Shown piece by piece: positions 1 through 11,664 of a stretch of 64,000 bases of DNA. The stretch is from positions 744,001 through 808,000 of the forward strand of contig CM059625.1 in NCBI GenBank assembly GCA_030435675.1, in the 5' to 3' direction. The stretch comes from Steinernema hermaphroditum (taxonomy: Eukaryota > Nematoda > Chromadorea > Rhabditida > Steinernematidae). Both the position numbers and the translations under genes were made by a program. The notes beneath the pieces were generated by a model that did not search any database, was not told where the DNA came from, and was given only the letters and a program-made list of their open reading frames with translations. Numbering within the stretch: the stretch's first letter is position 1; each line of letters starts with the position of its first letter.

Positions 1-3000
1 AACTCTGACGATCACAACGATAAGGCTGCTGAGGATATTGGTACTGGTTTGACCAGTTGCGACCAAAGAAAAGAGTGATTAATCAGAGGCAAATGTCTAA
101 TCAAGCTGGAGGAGGAATGTTTGAATGATCAAAGCTGAAATATGCGAAGCAGAAGGCAACAGCGTGGAAAAAGGAGGAACACGTTCAGTACGCTTGACTG
201 GCAGCGTGTGCAAACGGAAAGTAGGGGAAAGGCAGGGGCGAATGACCCAGAATTAATTTTTTCGATCTGAGACATTTTTTAAGTTTGTTCTCAAATACTT
301 TTTGATATCAGAGACATTTCTCACACTACGATAACCATACACTCATAGTTGCTGAAAATGGACCCGTATTATGGCTACCATCATCTCATATGGTTTACGG
401 TTCGCAGACTATCGCAAAATTCCAGTAAAACACTAAGCGTTCTCAAAATATAATATCGTTCCAGTTACCATCAGAACACTTGACATAATGTCTGACTGTT
501 TAAGTCTCTCAGAAATGACCAGCCCTGGGACCATCTACGATAAAAAAACAAGCGGAGCCGGAGCAAAATCTGTCGAAAACAACTCAAATCCAAAGCCAGT
601 GTTCAAACAAGGGGATTAAATTAATCAAGAACAACAAAAGTGGCAGTGGTCGAGAGCGACAGGTAGACAGCGGGGGGTTACGACGCGCGACATCGAGCAC
701 AGACGAGAGCGGACGCGTCGACAGACGGACATGTCAAAGGTCATTGGCAACAAACAGAGGAGCCGCCCGCCGCGCGAGAATTTTTTCCGCGACGGTTGAC
801 GTCTTCGCCGATACCGACTACTCAGTCCACTTGCCTGCACCTTCCTGTCCAGCTCGGGCACACCGCTGTCCACCTTGATGTTTGCCCAAGCGCGACCTGA
901 CAGTACCTGCGTCCAGCGATCAATATTCATCGCCGGGATGAAAAGGCGTCGGAGCGCAACTAAAACCTTGGCTGGACATCACTGGACAAACGTTTTGTGG
1001 ACAAAATACTGATTTGAACCTTTTACATGACACGTGCGTTTTCGCGAATATTGTATGAGAACAGTACCCTAACATGTGTTCAAATTGAAACCAATCACGC
1101 AGATCCAAATATACCAATGCGATTTGCCAAAAAGTGCCGTTCATCGCTACATGGCTACTAAAGCCGAGCTCATATTATCGTCTAAGGAAAAAGGTTTCCA
1201 CACATAATATTCATTTTTTATTTTAAAACAAATCAAAACGGGCAATTTTCATATTTCGCTGTTCTAAAAGTATTCCGCTGCATTTCGTACTCGAATCTTT
1301 TTTCTCTCTATGTTTGTGGTTCTGATAAGAAGTGAAACCGTAAACATTTGTATTTCTGGAACCAATTTGCAATATTGTTATTCTTGTTCCATTGTTTATA
1401 AGGCCAGTACCCAGAAGATACGAAAACAACAAAATCATCATAACAGCTGAAGGGCGCTTATAGAAAGCACTCGCCATTGCAAAGTGCCAATAGGCGCGAA
1501 ATGGGCCCTAAATTCAGGTCATCTCTATGATTGATTGTTTTTTGATTTCGGCCACCGCCATGGTGCACAATAATCGAACGCGAATACAATAACCGTCTTA
1601 CGCAGATTGGGCGAGGGAACAAACGCATATCTAACGAAAGGCATCGAAGACAGCATCGACGACGGCTGGTCGCTGAGGTTGGCTCGACACCATAACAGCC
1701 AAGACGAGGGAACAGTTACCGATGTGGCGGAAACCTCTTCATTCGAGCGCGGATTTGTTTGCATAAGCGTTGACCAACGGTGACGTTGATGAGCGATATG
1801 TACGGACTGGAGCACGCAGGTGATCGCGACTAGCTGCGCCGAGGGGTAATGAGGGTTGTTGACATTTTGATTGTTATTGGATTTGGAAAATGAGGACTAC
1901 TCATTAAGGCGACGGATAGGAGCTACCCGAGAATGTGTTCTAGCCGGTCCCGTCTCATTGTGCGCACCGGTTAACACTGCGAAAAGGAGCTCAGAGTGAA
2001 CTGGCCGATGGAGGACGCCTGTGTTCATGTGAATAAAGGCGGTGAAAAGTGATGAGTGATTCACGAAGTTGGTTGGGAAAACCGCAACGATACGCCTGAC
2101 CGCGACAGTCATTGGTGGAGCAGCAAATGTGATTCAGTGAGATCGGCGGGATCATCAAAGGGGTGCGTAGGATCACCATGACCACGATTTGTCCCAGCAG
2201 TGAAAGTGTCGAAGAGAGGGACAGTGACTCATGAGGACACTTTCAACCACAGTCGAACACTGATTGAGAAACCGCCGACAGAATCCTGATACTTGAAATG
2301 CAAAAGATAGAGTGGTTATTGAATCCAAAATCGAACTTCCCAGGTTAGCACAGCTCTGGTCATAATTTCGTCAGGTCAATTCATAGTTAGTTTCGTAGTA
2401 GTTTGCAAAGGACGGTACGTGCATGAGGCCAAGTGGTAGCTAAATAACACGACGTTTTCAAAGAATATAATCGTTGTTGTTCCATACACAATTTTAGTGG
2501 AATCGTAAGTAAGGTCCGAAGAGGGTTGGTTTTTTGTTTGCTTATATGACGCGATACAATAAACCCGGTAAGCGGATTACAAAGTGGCCTTTAGTGGTCT
2601 TCTCGCTTTCCACATGGTTTTAAAAGCCTCACAATTGGGATTGTATTTTTACAAGGGACCATCTGGGATATCCATTCCAGAAAATTGTAATCAAAGGAAC
2701 TGATAACGAAAAGCGAAAATTGGATTCTAGTCGAGAGCAAAACAATTTTATATGGTCTTTCCATCTTCGGGTGAAAAATACTGGTCACACTATACGTTGT
2801 AGAACATCACTACACGCAGAGAAGAAGTGGTAGGAAGCGAACGTAATCGAACGCCGAGGAAACAGACCATAAGCAAAACACCGGCTCGATGGAAAGAGTA
2901 AAAATGGTAGAAAGGGCGTTCGGAGATAGAAGATAACATCGGCACCGGATGGATGTTATCGTAGCCGTTTTCGACGCCGATCACACATCTCATAGACGCG

Positions 3001-3640
3001 CCAAATCGTTACATATGGGCAGCTTTCCTCTTCGTCACGAGCGCTTCGAGGTTCTTCGATGGGCGAACAACAAAGAGAAGAGGGACAGGTCATAAGGCGA
3101 CGTTCAATTGGTCCCTCACCGGACTGACGACGAGGACTAGCCACGAGATCGTCGAGGCGCTTTTAGCTTGCGCAGGACTGTTGTAGTTAGTTGATGTAGG
3201 TGGAGGAAAGCGCAAATATTACGCATGTGAAAGCGCCAATGGTGAGGTTGAAGATGGTCGCCTTGTAGCGAAGTGTGATCAACGCCCCCCTAAGGCGTTC
3301 GGTGACCGTTTGTGAACAAAACGAGCGCGCGCCGAGAGTCGGAGAAGACGACGCAAATGCGATTATAGTGATTGTTTGACGCGAATTTTTGTTGCGCGCA
3401 CTCAGCGACGGTCACCTTTGCAGAGAGTGATGAGAACAGAAGAACGTCAAGAAGGGGTTAAAAAGCGCACGAAAAACTATTAATAGGGGATGTAAATTAC
3501 ATTCTTGCTGGTACCAAAATGCGGAAGAATGCAGTCTTTCTTGGTACGCCTTATTGAAAAGCGAAGAACAAAGATGTGACGAATCACAGGAAGTCACATA
3601 CCACTACGCCTCATACCTTCTAGGTGGAGTGGCGCGTGTG
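1..3640. other. stretch without a supportable gene
   Basis: No reading frame here combines length, splice signals and a recognisable product. Two places look slightly coding and may be exons of a gene I cannot assemble: plus strand about 1608-1780, where an open frame of roughly 58 codons follows a CGCAG acceptor and ends at a CAACG/GTGACG donor-like site, and minus strand about 800-930, where a GC-rich open frame contains PELDRKV. Neither matches a family I know. The rest is moderately AT-rich sequence with scattered stops in all frames. Confidence 0.5.
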
Positions 3641-3660
3641 CATTCATTCATTCATTCATG
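3641..3660. repeat. (CATT)n microsatellite
   Basis: Five consecutive CATT-type units lie here. The array runs directly into the 5' acceptor strand of the tRNA-Ser-like sequence that follows, so microsatellite growth or slippage may have overwritten the tRNA's first bases. Confidence 0.85.
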
Positions 3661-3733
3661 TCCGAGTGCTTAAGAAGATTGACTAGAAATCAATTGGGCT
3701 CTGCCCGCGTAGGTTCGAAACCTGCTGACTGCG
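3652..3733 (+). pseudogene. tRNA-Ser(AGA)-like decayed tRNA
   Basis: A serine-type tRNA with a long variable arm can be traced. The anticodon arm is perfect (ATTGA, loop CTAGAAA, TCAAT) with anticodon AGA; the variable arm (GGGCTCTGCCC) and the T-arm (GTAGG, TTCGAAA, CCTGC) are intact. The 3' acceptor strand TGACTGC lacks a matching 5' strand: the seven bases in that place, TCATTCA, belong to the CATT microsatellite and mispair at positions 1 and 4. The D-loop GG is GC. I therefore call it a pseudogene or tRNA-derived element rather than a working gene, though the body is well enough kept that a covariance model may still score it. Confidence 0.65.
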
Positions 3734-3850
3734 AATATTTTTATTAACGACCTTCAATAATCTTGGCATTTTCCTACCGGAATATCAACAAGAGTAAATG
3801 AAAACAACGCTAAAACTCATCAAAGGAGGCAGTAAAGCAACAAAAACATT

Positions 3851-3924
3851 TGCCGCCAGCAGGGGTCGAACCTGCGACCTTGGGCTTATTAGACCCACGC
3901 TCTAACCGACTGAGCTATGGCGGC
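3851..3924 (-). tRNA. tRNA-Ile(AAT)
   Basis: Read on the minus strand this 74-nt sequence folds as a complete cloverleaf: acceptor GCCGCCA paired with TGGCGGC, D-arm with AGTCGGTTAGAG (A box), anticodon stem TGGGT/GCCCA around loop CTAATAA giving anticodon AAT (isoleucine, codon ATT), and T-arm GCAGG/CCTGC around TTCGACC (B box). The discriminator base is A. No intron is present and the CCA end is not encoded, as expected for a eukaryotic nuclear tRNA. It lies about 120 bases from the decayed tRNA-Ser on the opposite strand. Confidence 0.96.
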
Positions 3925-3929
3925 TTGTT

Positions 3930-6220
3930 AAAGAGCGGCCGCAACAGCATTACAACAAACCACTTATGAAATTAGTGAATCGCCCTTTTCATATGCAATT
4001 GATTGATCTCATAGACGCAATCAGCGGAAAGTAACCAGCCACTAAAACAGACCGCTCTAAAACCTGCATGTTCCCATCAAAATAAATGGACATTCGAGCC
4101 TGAGTATCGATCCTCGCACGGTGTGGTGCCTGTATCCTGGCAACAAACACTCGTCGCGTTTCTATTTTTTGCGTCAGAGCACTTCAAGCGAGAGATTTCA
4201 GCATAAAAAAGCCAATAAGGGGTACGCGTGTGCTCGGCGGTGTCTGTTTGCTGCTCCAAAGGTCCCTGTCGTGGAAGCCTGTGACTTTCCTCGACCGGAC
4301 ATGTCCTGATGACCATTGGCCGCTAAAGCATGGGTCTTCAACATTTCTGCGAAAGGTGCGCACGGATTCTGCGAAAGGTGCGCACGGAGTGTTTTGAGTA
4401 CTACATTGCGAAACAACACTTTTCCTAAGCTGTTGTGGCAGCAATGGGAACGGAATGAACAACAAAGGCGACATAGTCGAAAACAAAAACAGAGTGCAAG
4501 TATACTTTGTTTTTGCGCATAGAAAGTAAAATTTACAAAAGTAGGTCACTCAACGTACAAATAGATGTCACAACAACAAACGAAAATTCCGGAACAGATC
4601 AAAAAGGCTTCTGACATTTTGCAGCAATGACGAAATGATCGAAATAAAGCCTGCTGTTCACAGGAAGCCTTGAGAAGAAATTACTTCCCGAAGGAGCCTT
4701 TACCGAGAACAGGACAAGGCTGTTCCGAAGGGACACAAAAGGGTCTCGCTGAAAATTTGCAAACTAGTAAAACTTGGCACGTGGATTTCAGTTCAGTACC
4801 ATTTTCTGAACTAAAAAAGTAGATGATCTCTTTTAGTATTGCCCTCCGTATAAGTTATTTTGTACGAGAGCGTTGAGCGATAGAAAAGACATATGATTCA
4901 TTGGAAAACCGTCCTTTTCAGCGAACGCCGTCTTCTTCCCTTATTTGCGATTGTTGTTCTGTACAAATATATTGCGGTAAGCAGTTGTTCGGTGACTTTT
5001 TGAAATGTCTGCGCTAAATCGATAAAGACGGCGTTAAGTGTACTACAGACCGACATCAGAGTTGATAACGTGCAGACAGACGTTCTGTGACACACTTCCG
5101 CCAAATGGTGTCTTTTGTACAACAACGTGCCAAAGGTTTCCACTTGCTGGGACTTGCTCCGTGTATTTGAACGTATTTGCTTTCAGCACCATGTGTTGCT
5201 TAGTTGTTCCCTGTTGGAAAACTAGGCCACTAGATAGCTTACAAGAGAAAGCGTTTTTGCTAATACACATTTTTAAGACGTTTTGCTTGGTTTTGTTCCA
5301 GGACGCTTCCGGTTGCCTTATTATATAATGTTTTGATTCCTCTTTTGATTCCTTTGATTCCTTTATTTGTAACCTCCCTTTCCCATGAAAAGACGACTCA
5401 AATATACTTGTGATTTGCTTAAGCACATGTTCGAAATCATTTGTAAGGAGAAAGGGTGTCACATTTCCTTGTTTTGCATACTGTGTCGCGTGTGACCTTG
5501 AATTTCACCCTTTTTTGGTTATGTTTTTGCCTCTTTTTGCTGTGTAGATTTCGGTTATGGTATACTGTGGCCTGAATATCAGAGCAACCACACCTGTACC
5601 AAACAGTAATAAATAGCGGTGACTCCATTTCATAAATAATTTTATCCTTGATCAGAATTGGTTGCTGGTTCTATTGTTCCCCACTATACTGTTCAAAACG
5701 TCAGAGAATTGTTCGTTTCATTTCAGTGCTGGAGCACCGATGACCCTACTGCATAAGCACTGAGATATACGAATACCATTTACATGTGTTTATCAAGTTC
5801 GTTCGCCCAAAAACCAGTTTGTTGGTGCTCAATGAGAGCTGTACGTACATCTATCGTGACATCCTTCCGCGGCCATCGCTCCACGCACCCCACCTATGCA
5901 CGTGTTTGCCAATCGCTTATCACCACCGATGATGACAATGCCTTGTTACTTGTGTATTAAATGTTAAGCGTTCAAGATGATAATGATCATTTTGAACCAG
6001 CTGCTTTGCAGGATTGGAAATGCGCTGAAAAACGCGGATTAGCAGTCGGTCGGTAGTCCACGGCGCCGTCACTCGATTTGTGTTCTTTTTATGCGGGTCT
6101 GAGGGCGATAGCCAACGGCGCCAAAACTGCCGCTGTTATCTTATCGGCGTGCAGAACCCACAAATGGACTTTTGAGTGCCGATGACGAACGATGCTGTTC
6201 TTTTTTGAACAATTTCACTT
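3930..6220. other. intergenic stretch
   Basis: No gene can be supported here. The longest frame, minus strand 5043-5462, contains a run translated from TTTGATTCC repeats near 5334-5362 and has no recognisable domain, so I do not call it. The right end presumably holds the promoter of the nucleoside transporter gene. Confidence 0.5.
4345..4388. repeat. perfect 22-bp tandem duplication
   Basis: The 22-base unit beginning TTCTGCGAAAGGTGCGCACG is present twice head to tail without a mismatch. It lies in a stretch where I see no gene. Confidence 0.9.
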
Positions 6221-6224
6221 TCAG

Positions 6225-9200
6225 ATGGAGACTGATGAGATCCCGACCCTTCGTCCAGAAGATGGCTTCCTCGCTCGGGTGAGCATTTGGCTTGCAAAGG
6301 TCTACGATCGGTACAGAAGGTCAGCTTTTTTTCTATGGGTGAATTCCGCGAACTCGGAATGCAAACCCTGTTCTGTAAACCAAGGCCATTTGAATTGATA
6401 AACCGATTAATTTTATTTTTATTCTTCCTCAATTTTGTTCTTTTCCCACCATTTGACGGGTCAATAACGACAGTTTCCCTAACTTGTCTTTAGTTTATGG
6501 CGTTCGGAATGCGGAACTTGAATAGGTGGTGTACCCCGTTTTAAATGAATTTACCATAGGCACCACTTGGAGCGGTCTATTTGAATATGCATATTTTCAG
6601 ACGGATTTGGACATCGTTAGCCGTGCTTGCCATCATTGGCGTCCACGTTTACTTGGGATTCGCCATAGCTCACAACATCCACACGGCGATTGCCCCAATC
6701 GTCATATTTGCACTCATATACCTGGTCACTCTGTATTTTTGCTGTGTAAAGCCGTGGCTGAAAAGGATATCACCCTCACTACGACCTTATACGCATAAAT
6801 TAAAGGTCATCTGGAATTATGAAATTGTCAAGGTACCCATACTCAAATCGTAAGTTTATTACACTTCCAACTAGACAACATCGTGAAATGTGATTTTGCA
6901 TTTTTTAACATCAGTCGATGCAATGGCATCCCTTCAGGGTCATATAACTAACAATTCCTAGTAAGCCAGCACGGTGATTCACCCAAAAGCCCTCGATATA
7001 TCAAATACACTGCATCAGAAAGGAATGTTTTTTGGAATGTTGAACGTGACAGTTGATGAGTGGAAAATATAGATATCTCAACCCCTTTGGCCTTTTATGT
7101 GTATGCCACGTTCATCTTAAAATGCGAAGGTGGCATGAGACACGGAAGCAGTGCGCACTACTACATTCAGGCAAACGACCGGATAGCAAAATGCGGCAAG
7201 ATTTTCCGCAAGTTTCAGTATTTTGTTAGTGCTTCACCAAGAGAATGCAACAAACGAATGTGCTAACTGTGAAACAAAATTCCTTAACCTTTTGCTCAGC
7301 TAGAACGTTCTGTTGCACAATTGCATTTCGAAGTCACGTGGCGCCAGCGAATGTCGTAAAATTTATTGATGCGTGTGCAAAAGGTGATAACAATTTGTCA
7401 GCAAACATTTTTAGAAAAATGCAGCTGCTTCTCTTTTTGGAAACTTGCAGCTGTATATTTCAATGTGTATTATACGTTTGTTCGGTATTATCGGTGAATT
7501 TCGTGTATAGTAAAAAAGCAAGAGTTGCTTCTGTTTCGGGAGCTATGTTCAGCCTTTTGGAAGACGACTAAGAAGAATTCAAGTTTGCGAAAATTCGTTT
7601 TTTAATACGATCAACATCACCTATCACCTATCAACACCCATAATTTTACGCCCTCTTATTCTCTCTTTAGCCCATTTCTAGTTCAGTTACAACTAGGCTA
7701 TGGAGTCAATTGTATGCGCGCCGGTCAATGTAGTACGTGTATACCTAATATGAACAAAGTCCAAAAACACATTGTCTATATTTTACTATATCAATGATCA
7801 AAATGGTTGGTGAGATTGTACAGCCACCGGGTGATGCACTTTCGCACTGATAACCGCCCATTTGCGGTCACTCTTCTCAAGCGCACAGACAGTTCGATCG
7901 ATTGGCACGTGAGACACTGTAGACGGCTCTCTGCGCCGTTGCGGAATTAAACAACGAAACGTGACATAAGCTGATAATCTGCTTAACTGAACACATGCGT
8001 TTCTGATAAGATGTTGCCATTTCGAGCGCTAATTCGAAAAACTAACAAAGAAAACAGGAAGAAAATGGATTAGACGACACAGACATGGGTGGCTCTAATA
8101 CTTCTTAAGATGACCTTCAACGAGGAAGCACTGTTTTTGTTCGCTTAATATGATAAATGCAACAAATGTTAGGTAATCAAAGACGTGATTCATTTACAGG
8201 GGACTGGTACTCGGCATATTAGGAGGATTTTTCGCATGGATTGTGATCGACTCTGCTGGTCAGCGGATACGTCTGATGTCAGCGGCAGGTCTCGTCATGT
8301 ACATTATACTGAGTGTACTTGTATCAGCTAACCCTGGAAGGGTAAGAACAACACAATCGTACATAACAATGTTAATTGATTCAGATAAAATGGCGTCCGG
8401 TCATTGGTGGTATTCTGCTACAATTCTGTGTCGGTGTTCTCGTACTACGATGGCCTCAAGGAAACACTGCTTTCCAATGGGTGTCAAAGCAGGTCGTCAC
8501 CTTTTTAGACTACACTACCAAAGGAACGGTGTTTACTTATGGATTTGTTTCCGAACCGCCGTCACAAATATGTGGATTTGGCACAGTGTTCGTGTATACG
8601 GTAAGGTTCATTATGCGCGATACTCGATCACAATAAGTCCTTGCACAAAATGACCTTATTGATGTTTTATGAGAAGGCGAAGTCAAGTGTGTCAATATCC
8701 ACATGGTTATTCTATGCCCCACGCGTGCAAAACTACATTATGGCATAACACCATCGAAATGATTCCCAAAAATAGGTTATGCATGCTCTCCCTTATAGGC
8801 TCTCCAAATAATCATCTACTTCGGTGCCATCGTGTCCGTTCTATACTATCTGGGTGTTATCGAAGCTGTTCTCTCCAGGGTTGCGTGGGTTATGCAGTAC
8901 ACTGTAGGCACAACGGCCGCAGAAAGTCTTAACGCAGCGGCTTGCATATTTCTTGGACAGGTATTCACCATCGACTCGTTTTTTTCCAATATAAGCAGTT
9001 TGTAGACCGAGGCAGCTATTCTCATCGAGCCAGCTCTTGTCACTATGACCGACAGCGAAATACATGCTGTCATGACTGCTGGATTTGCATGTATCGCGGG
9101 ATCGTTGTTTTCGGCGTATATCTCCTTCGGTGCTTGCCCACAGTACCTTCTCTCGGCGACAGTTATGTCAGCAGCAGTGTCGTTAGCTGTATCTAAGATC

Positions 9201-10182
9201 GTCTATCCGGAGGTTCAGGCCTCCAAACAAAAGAGCATGAAGTCATTTAAATTTAACGCCAGGTAGGAAACATGAAGGATACTTATTTCATAAATAACTT
9301 TTAGAGGCCATAACAATGTTCTGGAATGTATTAGTGATGGAGCTGTACACTCAGCCCAGTTTGTTGGCGCAATTGCTGCTAACTTAATTGTGTACATTGC
9401 TCTACTGGCTTTTGTGAATTCAGTATTAAGCTACTTCGGTTCGCTCGTTAATTACCCAGAGCTAACGTTCAATGTAAGTTTCAGAGAGACAAATAAAAAA
9501 GACCTAGCTGAGTGCGAAAAGACATAGCGAAATTGAGATAGTTAGAAATGTCATTAGTCTCTGTTCAGTTATAGAAAATTAAACATCACAATTAATACAG
9601 CGGTGCATAGCCACTTTTTTACAGTAGAGGTGAACATGAAGAAATGAAACAGAACAGACAGAACCTTCTATTTTTTGAACGCCGGTTAACATGTTTAAAC
9701 GCTTAAATTTTCAGCAAATTCTCGCCTACATATTCTTCCCTCTAGCGTACATGATGGGAGCCTCAGACGCTGCAGACCCAGCTGTGGCCATGGACGAAAC
9801 AATGAAGGTAGCCGAATTGATGGGAATGAAGACGGCGCTGAATGAGTTCATCGCCTATCAGAAGCTGTCCGAATGGAAGGCTGACGGCGTTCTGAAAGGA
9901 GCTCGAGCGCAAACCATTGCTACGTATGCGCTGTGCGGCTTTTCGAATATTTCCATGATTGGCTCGCAGATCGGAATCCTGTCGGCAATGTGCCCGCAAA
10001 GGAAATCTGTTTTTGCGAAAGTAGCCGTTCGTGCTCTTCTCGCTGGAATGTTTTCGTGCTTTATGACCGCATGTGTTGCCGGAATGCTGATAGATGAGCC
10101 TTTGACGTGCGCATCAGCTGCCTCACACGGATGCATATCGCTAAAGAGTATTAACTTCACTGAAACCACAAATACTGCATAA
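6225..10182 (+). CDS. concentrative nucleoside transporter (CNT/SLC28 family)
   Basis: Eight exons fit with consistent phases: 6225-6319, 6601-6849, 8200-8341, 8385-8600, 8799-8960, 9006-9262, 9305-9473 and 9715-10182, giving about 585 residues. The protein should be a plasma-membrane, ion-coupled nucleoside importer. Family marks: KWRPVIGGILLQF followed by a long hydrophobic core, GQ then TEAAILIEPAL (family GQTEAPLLIxPYL), SEIHAVMTAGFACIAG, AYISFGA, SKIVYPEVQASK, DGAVHSAQFVGAIAANLI, and the C-terminal ILAYIFFPLAYMMGA and GSQIGILSAMCPQR blocks. The usual GQTEAP is TEAA here, a change next to the substrate site. The ATG directly follows a TTTCAG acceptor, so a trans-spliced mRNA would have almost no 5' leader. 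Intron 2 is 1350 bases, the others are short. A polyadenylation signal AATAAA lies near 10205. Confidence 0.93.
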
Positions 10183-10979
10183 AAATGCAATCAAAGATCT
10201 CGAAATAAATTCTTATCTATTTACGGTCGAAGGCTCACATTGGAAATCAGCACCCGATTCTCACTCAAGCGAACAACCAAAAAACTGTGCGATATATAGT
10301 GTGAAACAAAGCGGTCAAGTGTCAGAAGGCGTTACACATATTGATACAAATTTGGAAGCATTCAACCAACGCACTACGTTTCTTATAAAGGGAAGAACGG
10401 GAAAAGTGCAATTACTAACCTGCATATGTCAGGCGTTGTCAAGAGAAGTGTTTATCAATAAAGCAGTCATAGAATTTACTTCGAAACACCGTTCTAGGGA
10501 CACTATTCCTTAACGAAGCCTGATATTAAATGTCCCGACGTTGTAGGACATGAATACGGTATACGGAATTACTTCAGTTATTTAGCTGTTGACCGTATCC
10601 GTTTCATGAAACCTGCGGTGGCAGTTAGTGATCATCTTGGAATACCTCAGGTCCGATGTTGTTTTCCGGGATTTCGCAGATTCCGGTCGCATGAACGAGA
10701 TCAAGTACCCACGCGGATGGTGGAAAGTTTCGATGGTCGTTGGTGATCTATTTTGAGCTCTCTCGGTCATTGTTCGATACATTTAACCGTTTGAAACGAT
10801 ACGGACAACAGGCAGTTTGCAAAAGTAAACAGTTAGCGTTCACAGCTTGCAAGCGAACACCTGTTTGTTCAGCTGATTCTCTTGTGCACTGATGCTATAT
10901 AAGTCATCGCTCACTCAATAGCTAATTCACAAGTTTAGCGCAGTATGTTTTAATTTGACGAATACTAAAATGTTACAGA
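10183..10979. other. intergenic region with likely promoter of the next gene
   Basis: No gene is seen. The nucleoside transporter's AATAAA lies near 10205. A TATATAAG box at 10896-10903 stands about 80 bases before the glutathione peroxidase start; the sequence between ends in TTACAG, which fits an outron ending in a trans-splice acceptor. Confidence 0.5.
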
Positions 10980-11664
10980 ATGTACCGAATCGCGTCTTTT
11001 CTGCTCGCGTGCTTCTTCGGATTCTCCTTGGCCAACAACGGGATCTTCAAGTGCCAGAATACGATTGGATCAATCCACAGTTTCTCGGTTAAGACACTTG
11101 ATGGGCGGATTCCTTCCCTCTCAGCCTACCGCGGCGATGTAGTGATGGTGGTTAACGTAGCCAGCTTCTGCACCTACACCGCGCAGTACTTGGACTTCTC
11201 ACCGCTGCTTCAGAAGTTTCCCGGACTTAAAATCGTCGCTTTCCCTTGCAATCAGTTTCTCTTGCAAGAGCCGATACGCGATGACGAGATCCTAAACGCA
11301 TTGAGATATGTGCGACCCGGGCATGGCTTCAACCCAACGGTAGATGGCTTGGATATCTACGGAAAAATCGATGTCAATGGTGATGAGGAGGCACCCTTAT
11401 ATACATTTTTAAAGGTATGGTTAAACTGCACAGAATCCAATTTTTAAATTACTTCTATAGGGAGCCTGTCCAACAACCAACACGACATTCAAACGACGCG
11501 AGCACCTATTCTACGATCCGATACGTGCCAACGACATTCAGTGGAACTTCGAAAAGTTCTTGGTCGATCGTAGCGGCCGTCCTCGCTACCGTTTCCTTGC
11601 TGACAACTGGAACAATGGTAAAGCTGTTGAAGGTTACATCCGCGATCTCATCGCAGAACAATAA
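10980..11664 (+). CDS. secreted glutathione peroxidase, cysteine type
   Basis: Two exons, 10980-11414 and 11461-11664, joined in phase 0 across a 46-base intron, encode 212 residues, the usual size for extracellular GPX3-like enzymes. The first 18 residues are a clean signal peptide (MYRIASFLLACFFGFSLA). The enzyme would reduce hydroperoxides outside the cell or in the secretory route. The catalytic block reads NVASFCTYTAQY with Cys64 where vertebrate GPX3 has selenocysteine, so it is a Cys-type enzyme. The other active-site elements are present: FPCNQF (Gln92), IQWNFEKFLV (Trp and Asn), and the YVRPGHGF loop typical of GPX3-like tetramers. The start codon follows a TTACAG acceptor by one base, suggesting trans-splicing. 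AATAAA lies near 11694. The neighbouring genes have no obvious link. Confidence 0.95.

Noticed and set aside
1525..1815. 96-codon minus-strand frame and the plus-strand frame opposite it
   Set aside because: The plus version has fair splice-like edges, but neither could be extended into a gene or matched to a family.
4184..4549. 121-codon minus-strand frame
   Set aside because: Covers the 22-bp tandem repeat, overlaps frames on the other strand and has no recognisable product.
5043..5462. 139-codon minus-strand frame
   Set aside because: Part of it is translated TTTGATTCC repeats, and there is no start context, splice site or domain.
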